A program made the position numbers and the translations under genes. This document shows, piece after piece, positions 17,944-27,554 of a stretch of 64,000 nucleotides of DNA (position 1 is the first letter of the stretch; each line of letters begins with the position of its first letter). Origin of the DNA: Microscilla marina ATCC 23134. GTDB taxonomy: Bacteria; Bacteroidota; Bacteroidia; Cytophagales; Microscillaceae. The stretch covers positions 295,209-359,208 of the forward strand of contig NZ_AAWS01000002.1 in NCBI RefSeq assembly GCF_000169175.1, written 5' to 3'. The notes beneath the pieces were generated by a model, which was given only the letters and a program-made list of their open reading frames with translations, did no database searches and had not been told where the DNA came from.

Positions 17944-19950
17944 ATGAACTATTTAAAAACCAGAACATTGTGCTGCCTCTGTATGGCAGTACTTGCATTC
18001 ATGCAACTAAGCCTTAGTTATGGGCAAAACAACAACTACCTAATAGGAGTGGGGATTTATGATGTCACCGGGCAAATTGCCGAAACCAATTGTGGGGGGT
18101 ACGCCCAGTTGCTGCACCGAAACAAAGGCATTCGCGATCGCCAATATGCCAGGGCTTATGTAATGCAAGAGCCCAACGGTAGCCCGGCAGTGTTTGTATG
18201 TATAGACAAATGGGCAGTGAGCCAGGCAGTAAACCTTGCTGTGATACAAAAGCTCAAAAGTAAATATGGCGGGCTTTTTAGTGATGCAAACGTGGTGATA
18301 AGTGCCACCCATACCCATTTGGCCTCTGCGGGTTATTCACACTATAGCCTGTACAATACCTCTACCGGAGGGTTTTGGAAACCGAACTATGACAACCTCG
18401 TCAATGGAATATTCAATGCCATTGTGCGCGCTAACGAAAACAAAGCGCCTGGACGCATTTATTACAACAAAGGCTCACTTACCAACGCCAGCATCAACCG
18501 TTCTTTGGGGGCTTATCAGCAAAACGCCGATGTAGATAAGTATGCCCATAGCATAGACGACGAAATGACGGTGCTTAAGTTTGTGCAAGGCAACCAAGAG
18601 GTGGGAATGATTTCGTGGTTTGCAGTACACCCCACCAGTTTGTCGGGAAACTATAAGCATAACAGTGCTGATAATAAAGGGTTTGCTGCCTTGACGTTTG
18701 AGCGAATGAAGAACTCCTCTTACGCTACTTCGGGCGCGTTTGTAGCTGCCTTTGCCAATAGCAATGCCGGAGACATGTCGCCTAACCTACACCTGCCCCC
18801 GGCAAATGATCATAGATCAAATGCCACCGGACCCGGCAGCAACGAAGAAGAAAGCACCAAAATTATTGGCAGTCGTCAGTTTCAAAAAGCCCTGAGCCTT
18901 TACAACAATGCCCACATTCAGCTTACTGGATCTATCAAAGTAGCATCGCGGTATAATGACTTTTCTAACCTTTTGGTGGCTCCAGAGTTTACTAATGGTC
19001 AGTTTCAGACCACTTGTAAAGCTGCCTTAGGCATGTCATTTATGGCAGGTGCCGAAGATTGGCGTTCTGGCATCTCCCGCGAAGGGATAACCAAAGATGC
19101 CGACTATGGATTGGCGATCGACAGATGCCATGGGGAAAAACCGCTGGCTCCTTTTTTCTTTATTGGTAGCAACGACAACAACCCAGGTGCCCCTAAAATA
19201 CTGAGTACTACGCTGATGAAAATAGGGCAATTGGGCATACTGGCAGCCCCGGCTGAGTTTACCATTATGGCGGGGCGTCGCTCGCGCGAAACGGTACAAT
19301 CGGTAGCGGGTACCGGGCTTGAGCACTTGGTTTTTGCGGGGTATTCTGACGCCTATGCGGGCTATGTAACCACGCGTGAAGAGTACGCCAGCCAACAATA
19401 CGAAGGTGCAAGTACTCATTTCGGTCCCTGGACTTTAGCCGCTTATCGTCAGGAGTTTAAGCGCCTTGCCACCAAAATTGCCAATCCCGCGGCCAGCCCC
19501 TGGGGCAACAGTACGGCTCCTCAACCTCCAGTAAAATCTGCTCCCCTCAATATGGCAGCCCATATTTTTTTCGACGACAAGCCCTTGTTCAAAAGTTTTG
19601 GCGATGTGCATAAAAACACCTCAAGTCATTATGCTAAAGGGAGTACGGCTAAAGTAGTTTTTTGGGGTGCCCATCCCAACAACGACCTCAAAACCAACAG
19701 TACTTACCTGACTGTAGAGCGTTGGAATGGTAGCAGTTGGCAAGCGGTGTATTATGACCGTGACCCTATTACCAAACTTACCTGGGACCGCAACGGGGTA
19801 GCCAACTCTCACATTACGGTAGAGTGGTGCATTCCTGCCAATGAAGCATCAGGCTATTACCGTATCCGACATTTTGGCAAGTGGAAAAACGGCTTTACGG
19901 GGAAGTTAAAAAACTATACTGGTACCAGTCGTAGCTTTTTGGTCAATTAG
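17944..19950 (+). CDS. Neutral ceramidase
   Basis: 668 residues with a signal peptide ending LSLSYGQ. It matches the neutral/alkaline non-lysosomal ceramidase family over its length: YLIGVGIYDVTG and the GYAQ segment at the start, a Zn-binding stretch SATHTHLASAGYSHY near residue 120, the catalytic serine motif NAGDMSPN near 277, and the immunoglobulin-like C-terminal domain. It hydrolyses ceramide to sphingosine and fatty acid outside the cytoplasm. Met replaces Val in the usual GDVSPN, a mild change. The next gene starts 73 bases on and is probably cotranscribed. Transcription may start near 17783, leaving a leader of about 160 bases. Confidence 0.92.
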   Translation: MNYLKTRTLCCLCMAVLAFMQLSLSYGQNNNYLIGVGIYDVTGQIAETNCGGYAQLLHRNKGIRDRQYARAYVMQEPNGSPAVFVCIDKWAVSQAVNLAVIQKLKSKYGGLFSDANVVISATHTHLASAGYSHYSLYNTSTGGFWKPNYDNLVNGIFNAIVRANENKAPGRIYYNKGSLTNASINRSLGAYQQNADVDKYAHSIDDEMTVLKFVQGNQEVGMISWFAVHPTSLSGNYKHNSADNKGFAALTFERMKNSSYATSGAFVAAFANSNAGDMSPNLHLPPANDHRSNATGPGSNEEESTKIIGSRQFQKALSLYNNAHIQLTGSIKVASRYNDFSNLLVAPEFTNGQFQTTCKAALGMSFMAGAEDWRSGISREGITKDADYGLAIDRCHGEKPLAPFFFIGSNDNNPGAPKILSTTLMKIGQLGILAAPAEFTIMAGRRSRETVQSVAGTGLEHLVFAGYSDAYAGYVTTREEYASQQYEGASTHFGPWTLAAYRQEFKRLATKIANPAASPWGNSTAPQPPVKSAPLNMAAHIFFDDKPLFKSFGDVHKNTSSHYAKGSTAKVVFWGAHPNNDLKTNSTYLTVERWNGSSWQAVYYDRDPITKLTWDRNGVANSHITVEWCIPANEASGYYRIRHFGKWKNGFTGKLKNYTGTSRSFLVN

Positions 19951-20023
19951 TGACAAGCGATAAGCAAACCAACACAAAATCAATCCCCAAACAAAATCAG
20001 TCAATGATTATAACAATAAAAAA

Positions 20024-21481
20024 ATGAAACAACTTACCTCAAAAATATATATGATTTGTTGCCTGTGGGCAATGAGCCAATTTGCCTTTGCGCAAAGTGT
20101 ACAGTTTGAACCCGTGCACACAAAAAGTCCTTTTGTTGCCTCTTCGGAGAGCACCATGGCTTTTGCCGACGTCAACGGAGACCAAGCGCCCGATTTACTC
20201 ATTTCTACTTATAATGGCGAAGATTGCGCCATTAAGTTATATACCAACGATGGCAAAGGAAACTACCAAAATGTAACCCAATTACCTTTTGAAAAACTCA
20301 GCCGTAGTTCGGTGGCTTTTGCCGATGTAAATGGTGACCAAGCGCCCGACCTGTTGTTGAATGGTTTTCACGCAAAAAGTTTCCAAGGTATTACCAGGCT
20401 CTACCTCAACGATGGCAAGGGTGGTTTTGCCGAACAAAAAGAAGCCGCTTTACAAGGGGTTGACTTTGGGGCTATAGCTTTTGCCGATGTAGACAATGAC
20501 GGTGACCAGGATATTTTCTTGAGTGGGGTAGATGCTCAACTAAAGACTGTAGCACGAATGTATATCAACAATGGCAAGGGAAACTTTCAGGAAACCACCA
20601 TCTCGGTGCAGGGCTTGGCGCGTGGGGCTGCTACTTTTGCCGATGTAGACGGTGACCAATTGCCCGACTTATTACTCACTGGGGTCAATGCGGCGTATGT
20701 GCCTACTGCCCAGCTTTACAAAAACAAGGGCAATGGACAATTTACACTGGTAAAAAACACCCCTTTTACCGGAGTACACGGCAGTGCGGCAGCGTTTGCC
20801 GATGTAGACAATGACCAAGACCTGGATGTGCTGATTACGGGCTTGAACAAGTTGAAACAAGCAACCACTATTTTGTACCAAAACGATGGTTTGGGCAACT
20901 TTGAACGGGTAGAAAATACGCCTTTTCAAGGAACAAGCGATGGGGCGGTGGCTTTTGCCGATATTGACGGTGACCGTGATGCGGATGTACTTATTACCGG
21001 GCTTGACCAACAACAACGCAAAATAGCGACTTTGTATCAAAACCAGGGAAATGGGCAGTTTGCACTGCTCAAAAATATGCCGTTTGCCGGGGCTGGTCTG
21101 GGCAGTATTGGCTTTGCTGATATTGACCAAGACAATGATTTGGATGTGATGATTACGGGGGCAAATAACGAGGCAAAGCCTACCACTCAGTTGTATAAAA
21201 ACGGCCATGACTTTAATGCAGTATCGTCCAAGAAGCCTCAAACTGCCTTCGCCCACCTTAAGGTGTATCCAGTGCCTAGCCTGGGGAAGGTAACTATAGA
21301 AGCCACAGGTTTTGCTGGTACGTATCAGTTGGTAGACTTGAATGGTCAGAAAATAGCCGCAGGCAAGATCAATGCTAGAGGAAGAACTCCGATTGTGTTG
21401 CAGCAACGCAACCGGGTGTATATGCTCAGGGTTACCCGCGAAGATGGGCAGGTGTTTACTTATAAGTTGATTAATAAGTAA
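20024..21481 (+). CDS. FG-GAP/VCBS repeat protein with T9SS-type sorting tail
   Basis: 485 residues. The signal peptide ends MSQFAFAQ. About seven repeats of the form AFADVDGDQxPDLLLTG, with acidic Ca-binding loops, build a beta-propeller (residues about 40-395). The last about 75 residues (LKVYPVPSLGKVTIE through VYMLRVTREDGQVFTYKLI) match a type A T9SS sorting domain, so the protein is likely secreted and surface-attached. It follows the ceramidase by 73 bases on the same strand, suggesting a shared extracellular role such as binding the target lipid or cell; that link is inference. Confidence 0.88.
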   Translation: MKQLTSKIYMICCLWAMSQFAFAQSVQFEPVHTKSPFVASSESTMAFADVNGDQAPDLLISTYNGEDCAIKLYTNDGKGNYQNVTQLPFEKLSRSSVAFADVNGDQAPDLLLNGFHAKSFQGITRLYLNDGKGGFAEQKEAALQGVDFGAIAFADVDNDGDQDIFLSGVDAQLKTVARMYINNGKGNFQETTISVQGLARGAATFADVDGDQLPDLLLTGVNAAYVPTAQLYKNKGNGQFTLVKNTPFTGVHGSAAAFADVDNDQDLDVLITGLNKLKQATTILYQNDGLGNFERVENTPFQGTSDGAVAFADIDGDRDADVLITGLDQQQRKIATLYQNQGNGQFALLKNMPFAGAGLGSIGFADIDQDNDLDVMITGANNEAKPTTQLYKNGHDFNAVSSKKPQTAFAHLKVYPVPSLGKVTIEATGFAGTYQLVDLNGQKIAAGKINARGRTPIVLQQRNRVYMLRVTREDGQVFTYKLINK

Positions 21482-21484
21482 CTA

Positions 21485-21611
21485 AAGTTACGCAGACCTA
21501 CTTATTTTGATGGTTATATGGCTTTATTGCTCAATGGTTGGGCTACGCATTGCGTAACAATATAGCCATTCAACAATAGAAACAGGTGACCTTCAGAAAA
21601 CTGCGTAACTT
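21485..21611. repeat. 127-bp inverted-repeat element after the FG-GAP gene
   Basis: A perfect 11-bp terminal inverted repeat (AAGTTACGCAG / CTGCGTAACTT) encloses a nested hairpin with TATGGCT and ATAGCCAT arms and the palindrome TACGCA-TT-GCGTA. It begins four bases after the stop codon. Flanks do not give a clean target duplication. Confidence 0.55.
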
Positions 21612-21841
21612 GAGTAAGTATAGTAGCCAATCTTAGCTGCCCAATAGTTTTGTTAAGGTGCCAGATGACAAGTGAAAAATTGTGGTCTGGCATTTTTTTA
21701 TGTCGGCCACTGAATGGTGATCATTAGATATGTGTGAAGTACTTTAAAAGTTTTGCCCGGCTTTTTGCTTCGTTGAGCTAACCGTCAGGCTAATGTTTTT
21801 TTCACCCAGTGAAACCTCTTTCAGTGTCCAAGTTTTGGCGA

Positions 21842-21883
21842 TTCGATCAGCGTGTGGGGACACTCGCTGAGGCGGTGACGGTA
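21842..21883 (+). repeat. GNRA-loop hairpin repeat, copy 4
   Basis: TTCGAT, CAGCG, T, GTG, GGGA, CAC, T, CGCTG, AGGCGGTGACGGTA. The loop is GGGA instead of GAGA, which still fits the GNRA rule. Confidence 0.65.
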
Positions 21884-21903
21884 TTTTTAAGTGAATTGTT
21901 TAC

Positions 21904-22088
21904 TACAATACTCCGCAGTGATTTTAGTCAAAGTTGGTTGCTGGTTATAAGTTATTTATGAATTTAAAAACTATTTAATTGGGTGTTTAGGCATAAAAGA
22001 AACACTTTTAAAAGTAAAGTGTGTACGCAATCTTAATATAAAATACTGGTTTACAGCATTTAACAAAGTGAACATTTACTCGAATCAG
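21904..22088 (+). repeat. 185-bp interspersed repeat, copy 1
   Basis: From TACAATACTCCGCAG to ACTCGAATCAG. It matches 44316-44501 over the whole length with scattered substitutions and small indels. No ORF or terminal inverted repeats were seen. Confidence 0.8.
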
Positions 22089-22165
22089 TTTCTAACTATC
22101 AAATTTGTAAACAACTGAAAATAAACACTTTACAAACTTGATAGCTCCCTATGGAATAGGGAATA

Positions 22166-22196
22166 GCACCGATATTCATCGGTATTTAAGGACTTG
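22166..22196 (-). repeat. ACCGAT-hairpin repeat, short inverted copy
   Basis: AGCACCGATATTCATCGGT followed by ATTTAAGGACTTGC: the complement of the core of the repeats at 2245 and 60020, with a perfect ACCGAT/ATCGGT stem. Confidence 0.5.
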
Positions 22197-22243
22197 CGAC
22201 TTGTCGCTTAAAAATTGCCCCTGCAGGCGCTATGGACTTCCAT

Positions 22244-22292
22244 CTACCGATTTTATAAACCCTTAAAAATCAATGTATTATAAAACAGGTAG
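22244..22292 (+). repeat. CTACC palindromic repeat, copy 2
   Basis: CTACCGATTTTATA ... TATAAAACAGGTAG, 49 bases, the same length as the copy at 14009. It is followed, as there, by a CAGCCT...AGGCTG hairpin (about 22300-22346). Confidence 0.65.
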
Positions 22293-22492
22293 CAGGCTTG
22301 CAAACCAGCCTAAAGCTAATGGCTAAAGGCTAATAGCTTTAGGCTGTAGAAGCTATGGACTATTATTACTATTTTCTTCTTAACCTAATGGTTATAGTGT
22401 TTCCACAAATCACAACGCCTTAGCAGCACTGATTATCAGGTCAAACTTTACTCAATTTTTTTAATTAATTTTTCGTCGCCATCTTGCTAATA

Positions 22493-22500
22493 TAGTTTTG
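22493..22500 (+). promoter_or_regulatory. Candidate -7 promoter box of recG
   Basis: TAGTTTTG matches TAnnTTTG and lies 52 bases before the recG start. The -33 element is not convincing. Confidence 0.3.
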
Positions 22501-22552
22501 GTAAATGTCGGGTTTTTGAGTAATTTTAATAAAAAAACGAAGCTAACATTGC

Positions 22553-24649
22553 ATGTCAGAGTTCTTTTCTAAAAAGATAGAGTTTTTAAAAGGAGTGGGT
22601 CCTGCGAAGGGGGAGTTGTTAAACAAGGAATTGGGTATTTTTACCTATAGCGACCTTATACTGTATTACCCTTTTAAGCATGAAGACCGCACCAAGGTGC
22701 ACCGCATTGCCGAACTAAACGAAGGTATGACCGCAGTACAGTTGAGTGGTCGTATTATACGTACCCAAGTAATAGGCGAAGGACACAAAAAACGTCTGGT
22801 AGCTTATTTTGGTGATGGCACCGGTGAAGTAGAGTTGATTTGGTTTAAAGGGGTAACCTGGATGCAAAAGCAAATCAATGCCAACGCAACTTATTTGGTG
22901 TTTGGCAAACCTCAGTTTTTTAACCATAAATTTAGCATAGCCCATCCCGAAATAGAATTATTGAATCCTGCCGAACAACAATCAGGGTTTTTGCAGCCAG
23001 TGTATACCGTCACCGAAAAAATGAAGCGTAAATATGTATACAGCAAAAACATAAGCAAGATGTTGCGCACCTTGTTGCCTATGGCATACCAACACATAGA
23101 AGAAAACCTCTCCGAAGCCATCTTGCAGCGTTATCGCCTGATAGCCCGCCGCGACGCTGTAGTAAATATTCACTTTCCTAAAGACCAGCAATGGCTCAAG
23201 CGTGCCACTACCCGGCTCAAGTTCGAAGAGTTGTTTTATATTCAGCTTAAGCTGCTCAAAGAACAGAAACACAAGAAAAAGATATACCAGGGGCAAACCT
23301 TTAAAGATACCAGCCTTATCAAAGATTTTTATGAAAAACACCTGCCCTTTGAGCTGACTGATGCCCAAAAAAGGGTTTGCCGGGAGATTTACCGCGATAT
23401 GGCTTCGGGCAAACAAATGAACCGTTTGCTACAGGGTGATGTAGGAAGTGGTAAAACAATTGTAGCATTTATTTCTATGCTCAGTGCTATAGGCAGTGGT
23501 GCCCAGGCTTGTATGGTGGCTCCTACCGAAATACTGGCCGAACAACATTACCAAGGCTTGAAAAAGTTTGCCGATAAGTTGGGCATTACCATTGACATAC
23601 TGACGGGGTCTACCCGCACCCGCGACCGAAGGGTACTACACGCTCGCCTCGAAAATGGCAACCTGAAAATTTTGGTTGGTACCCATGCCTTGTTCGAAGA
23701 CAAGGTGCAATTTGATAACCTGGGACTGTGTATTGTAGACGAACAACACCGATTTGGTGTAGAGCAAAGAAGCAAGCTGTGGAAACGCAACAGCGAAAAC
23801 CTATACCCTCATATTTTGGTAATGACTGCCACTCCTATTCCACGTACCTTAGCAATGACCCTCTATGGAGACTTGGATGTGTCGGTGATTGACGAGTTAC
23901 CCGCCGGACGTAAACCTATCAAAACGGTACACCGTTACGATGCCCAAAGATTGCGTATGTTTGGGTTTTTGCGGGAGCAAATTGCTCTGGGGCGGCAAGT
24001 ATACATTGTGTATCCTTTGATAGAGGAATCGGAAACTCTGGAGTATAAAAACCTGATGGATGGTCATGAGAGTATTCAGCGGGCTTTCCCCGATCAACAC
24101 TTGAGCATTGTACACGGGCAAATGAGTTCGGTAGACAAAGACTTTGAAATGCAACGTTTCAAAAAAGGGGAAACCCAAATTATGGTGGCCACTACTGTGA
24201 TTGAGGTGGGGGTAGATGTGCCCAATGCCACGGTTATTGTGATAGAAAACGCCGAACGCTTTGGCTTGTCGCAGCTACATCAATTGCGTGGCAGAGTGGG
24301 GCGTGGTGCTGAGCAATCGTACTGTATCTTAATGACTGATTACAAAATTAGTAAAGAAGGGCGTACCCGTTTAGAAACAATGGTGAAAACCAACAATGGT
24401 TTCGAGATTGCCGATGTTGACCTTAAGTTGCGTGGCCCAGGCAATATGATGGGTACCCAACAAAGTGGGCTGATGAACTTACAGATTGCGGATTTGGCTA
24501 AAGATGGTAAAATATTGCAGGAAGCCCGAAAAATGGCACAGGAGATCATAGAAGAAGACCCTGAACTGGAAAGCCTGGAGAATAGTAAAATGAAGGAGTT
24601 TATGAATTTAGATCAGAAAACCCAAACTCAGTGGAGCAGGATTAGTTAA
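22553..24649 (+). CDS. recG: ATP-dependent DNA helicase RecG
   Basis: 698 residues, full length. RecG regresses stalled forks and branch-migrates Holliday junctions. The N-terminal wedge/OB region (about residues 10-160) precedes the helicase core: Walker A QGDVGSGKTIVAF near residue 296, box II VDEQHRFGVEQR near 395, MTATPIPRTLAMT, then the C-terminal motifs VATTVIEVGVDVPNA and QLRGRVGRG. The start is the ATG giving MSEFFSKKIEFLKGVGPAKG, as expected. It is transcribed alone after a repeat-filled gap of about 1 kb. Confidence 0.96.
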   Translation: MSEFFSKKIEFLKGVGPAKGELLNKELGIFTYSDLILYYPFKHEDRTKVHRIAELNEGMTAVQLSGRIIRTQVIGEGHKKRLVAYFGDGTGEVELIWFKGVTWMQKQINANATYLVFGKPQFFNHKFSIAHPEIELLNPAEQQSGFLQPVYTVTEKMKRKYVYSKNISKMLRTLLPMAYQHIEENLSEAILQRYRLIARRDAVVNIHFPKDQQWLKRATTRLKFEELFYIQLKLLKEQKHKKKIYQGQTFKDTSLIKDFYEKHLPFELTDAQKRVCREIYRDMASGKQMNRLLQGDVGSGKTIVAFISMLSAIGSGAQACMVAPTEILAEQHYQGLKKFADKLGITIDILTGSTRTRDRRVLHARLENGNLKILVGTHALFEDKVQFDNLGLCIVDEQHRFGVEQRSKLWKRNSENLYPHILVMTATPIPRTLAMTLYGDLDVSVIDELPAGRKPIKTVHRYDAQRLRMFGFLREQIALGRQVYIVYPLIEESETLEYKNLMDGHESIQRAFPDQHLSIVHGQMSSVDKDFEMQRFKKGETQIMVATTVIEVGVDVPNATVIVIENAERFGLSQLHQLRGRVGRGAEQSYCILMTDYKISKEGRTRLETMVKTNNGFEIADVDLKLRGPGNMMGTQQSGLMNLQIADLAKDGKILQEARKMAQEIIEEDPELESLENSKMKEFMNLDQKTQTQWSRIS

Positions 24650-24769
24650 TATGCTTAATAATTAAGAGCGGCTTTAATTATTCTTTTCAAAAAGTGTCCG
24701 TTGTGCGTATCGATGCTGGTATATATTATTGAACTCAAGGGGAGTTCAGGTAAAAATATAATAAGGATT

Positions 24770-24940
24770 ATGAATATAGTAGCAAGAATTAGTATTTCAA
24801 TTGTTGTTTGTTTGTTGGTGGTGGGTATTTTCCATGCCATTGCTATAGTTGTTTTTGGTGCAACAAGCGTAGAAACAGCGGCTTTTATTGGCGTGGCTGC
24901 ATTTTTTGGCATAAACGAATTGCTCAAGACAAGAAGGTAA
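24770..24940 (+). CDS. Small membrane protein, unknown
   Basis: 56 residues if it starts at the ATG at 24770; an in-frame TTG or GTG upstream would make it up to 79. It begins MNIVARISISIVVCLLVVGI and has two hydrophobic segments and a basic end (LLKTRR). It sits in the gap between recG and a strong terminator, on the recG strand. No family recognised; it may not be real. Confidence 0.4.
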   Translation: MNIVARISISIVVCLLVVGIFHAIAIVVFGATSVETAAFIGVAAFFGINELLKTRR

Positions 24941-24959
24941 GCAGTGCAGTGGATAACAC

Positions 24960-25009
24960 CTAAAGAAAAAAGCGGATGATGTTTCAACACCATCCGCTTT
25001 TTTCTTTAG
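24960..25009. terminator. Strong bidirectional terminator
   Basis: A perfect 19-bp inverted repeat (CTAAAGAAAAAAGCGGATG and its complement) with a 12-base loop, A-rich on one side and T-rich on the other. It serves the recG side on the plus strand and the large surface protein on the minus strand. Confidence 0.92.
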
Positions 25010-25033
25010 CTTTTTGCTAAAAGCTCTGCACAC

Positions 25034-27355
25034 TTACCTCACCAGGGTAACTCGCCCAAATTTCTTGATTTTGGTTCCTGGCGATTTGACATCTTCATAA
25101 ATAGCGCGCCACACATAAGTGCCATTAGGAGCATCAAAACCGTGCGCTGTTCCATCCCATTGGTTTTCTTGCGATTTAGAGAAGTAAATCAATTCGCCCC
25201 AGCGGTTAAACACCCTAAAGTCAAGGTTAAAGAAACCCTTGCCAAATATCTGGAGCCCATCGTTGGTGCCATCGCCATTGGGCGAAAATGCCGTGGGTAC
25301 CAAAAACTTCACTTCGCATACGTCTTGTACCACTACCGAGTCTACTACTACACAACCCGCCGAAAAGCGAATGGTTGCTATATAAGTACCTGCGGCGTTG
25401 ACCGTAATTTGGTTAGTGTTTAAACCTGTGTTCCAGGTGACCGATTCGGCAGTATTGGTACTATCGGCAGTCAGGCTAAGGGTTTCTCCCTCTTCTACAC
25501 ATAGGTAAGCGGTGCGTTCGAGCCCTAGTACATTGGCGGTGGGCGGAGCTGGCGATACCGCTATTTTGGAGGTGGGCAACGTGCCCGATACTACCCGAAC
25601 ACTTGCGGTGGCCCGGCACGAGTTACGGGTAACAGTGACCGAGTAAGTTCCTGCTTCGGTTACCTGGGTTGTTTGGGTATTGGCTCCATTGCTCCAGGTA
25701 TAACTACTAAAACCTGCCCCGGCGTCCAGCGTAAGCGTATCGCATACAATGGCTTCTTCGGGAAGCGCCAAAATGATGGTATCTACAGTAATGGTAAACG
25801 AAATGGTAGAGTCACATCCAGCATCATTGGTAGCTTTTACCGAAAAACTGGTATCGGCAGTACTGCGAATGGTATAAGAAGCTGAAGTTCCGGTGGCAGT
25901 AGAGCCATCAGGGAAAGTCCATAGGTAAGAGGCAATGTTGTTGGGGCCACTGGCATTAAAAGTGGTGCTGGTTCCTGTACAGGTAGGGTTGGGGTTGCCA
26001 CTGGCACTTACAGGTATTTTGCTCACATTATAACCTGCCGAATACACCAGCCCGTCGTTGGCACTGCGTCCGTGTACATACGCCAGCAAACCATTGCCCC
26101 CCGACAAGGTTGCTTTACTAAACACCCCACTGGGTATAATAGTGCTAATATCTACCGTCGCATGTACATAGTCTGTACACACCGCATATTGGGTAAAAGA
26201 CCCCGCTGGTATGGCTTGTCCGTTGAGCTGTAGGGCGTTTTGGTTGCCATCAGGAATGATGATGGTAAGGTAGCGGTTGGCTACCGAAGAAGTGTTAGTA
26301 GTATCTACCGAAAAAGTAACCTGATCTACGCTTTGTTGTACATGGTTGAGCACCACCATGGCAGGATTGCCATCTCCGGTAGCTGCACCCCCATTACCGT
26401 TACAATTATTTCCTTTCATAAACTGGGTAATGGTGACTGGGGCAGATGCTTCGAAACAAGCTGGGCGGGTAAGGGTGTCAATGGTAACTGCTTGTCCCTT
26501 GTTAAGCGTAATGGGGTTGTTGTCCAAACTATCGATGGTGACTGTAGTGCCATCGGTAGAGGCTACTATTTTTACGCCGTAATTGGTGATTGCTCCCCCC
26601 GAAGGAACCGTGAAAAAGCGGGTGCCCCAAGTTTCGAAAGGGTACATTTGGCTCATCATGTGGTTGGTAGCAGTACAGCCTTGGGTTAAAGTTTCGCCTC
26701 CGGCAAAAGTAAGTACTGGTTTACAGGCTTGTACCCGGTAGCCGCTCAGGTCGGCACCAGTAATTACGTGGGTTTGCCCGGCATTGAGGGTAACTGTAGT
26801 AGCCGCCCCGCCCGAAGGAGTCAGTATAACATCGGTAGCATCTACAGTGGCTACTACCGCAAAAGATGAATTAGCCTCTGGAGTAGTCACAAAATAATCG
26901 CTAAAATTGCCTGTGATAGAGCGCGTCCAGTCCTGTGACGAATCGTGAGGGTATACCACCGTTCCGTCCAGACTTCCGGTTTTGCTATTGAGCAAATACA
27001 CGCTTACGTTTTTGTCTGACCGCAGCTTAAAACCAAAGTCACCAGTACCCGCACTGGCAATGTTTCCTACAGGAACATCAATAATGGCTGATTTATCGGT
27101 AGTGACTGCCTGGTTGATGTCGGTAAAGCCACCATTGGCGGGCATACTTACTGTTACATTGGCAGTAGAGTCGTTCGAGGTCACCATTATTCTTAAGTTG
27201 GTAGCTCCGGCATGGGGCAAAAATGCAAACCAAAACTCTTGTCCTTCGGTGGCAATTTGTGCCTGAGCCGATGAAAAAGAAAGGCTTGAAAATGCGCTCA
27301 CTACCAGGCAAAACCTTAATAAACTGTATACTTTTTTCATACGAGGTATATTCAT
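25034..27355 (-). CDS. IgGFc-binding/PKD surface protein with CHU_C (gliding-motility-associated) C-terminal domain
   Basis: 773 residues. The start may be the first ATG or the one five codons later, which begins a cleaner signal peptide (MKKVYSLLRFCLVV, ending SSAQAQ). Residues about 30-440 resemble an IgGFc_binding N-terminal region (GQEFWFAFLPHAG; repeated Thr/Val-rich strands). A PKD-like module follows at about 450-530 (SYLWTFPDGSTATGTSA), then further beta repeats, and the T9SS CHU_C domain in the last about 90 residues (VPTAFSPNGDGTNDG, FNRWGELIYFSK, WDGT, PNGTYVWRA). It is a large secreted cell-surface protein, probably adhesive. It is monocistronic. Confidence 0.9.
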   Translation of the reverse strand: MNIPRMKKVYSLLRFCLVVSAFSSLSFSSAQAQIATEGQEFWFAFLPHAGATNLRIMVTSNDSTANVTVSMPANGGFTDINQAVTTDKSAIIDVPVGNIASAGTGDFGFKLRSDKNVSVYLLNSKTGSLDGTVVYPHDSSQDWTRSITGNFSDYFVTTPEANSSFAVVATVDATDVILTPSGGAATTVTLNAGQTHVITGADLSGYRVQACKPVLTFAGGETLTQGCTATNHMMSQMYPFETWGTRFFTVPSGGAITNYGVKIVASTDGTTVTIDSLDNNPITLNKGQAVTIDTLTRPACFEASAPVTITQFMKGNNCNGNGGAATGDGNPAMVVLNHVQQSVDQVTFSVDTTNTSSVANRYLTIIIPDGNQNALQLNGQAIPAGSFTQYAVCTDYVHATVDISTIIPSGVFSKATLSGGNGLLAYVHGRSANDGLVYSAGYNVSKIPVSASGNPNPTCTGTSTTFNASGPNNIASYLWTFPDGSTATGTSASYTIRSTADTSFSVKATNDAGCDSTISFTITVDTIILALPEEAIVCDTLTLDAGAGFSSYTWSNGANTQTTQVTEAGTYSVTVTRNSCRATASVRVVSGTLPTSKIAVSPAPPTANVLGLERTAYLCVEEGETLSLTADSTNTAESVTWNTGLNTNQITVNAAGTYIATIRFSAGCVVVDSVVVQDVCEVKFLVPTAFSPNGDGTNDGLQIFGKGFFNLDFRVFNRWGELIYFSKSQENQWDGTAHGFDAPNGTYVWRAIYEDVKSPGTKIKKFGRVTLVR

Positions 27356-27554
27356 TCCTTTATGAGATTTTATTCAAAGCTTGTTTAACACTATTACTTT
27401 TGATACAACGAAGAGTTGGGGTTTATATTAAAATCCAAATAGGATTAAAAACCCCTATGTAAAAAGCACAAAAATAGGAAAAAGTATGTAAAATAAACCA
27501 AAAGCTATAGAGGAACCTTTATTTTGAAAAGCCTCTATAGCTTTGGGCAAAGTA

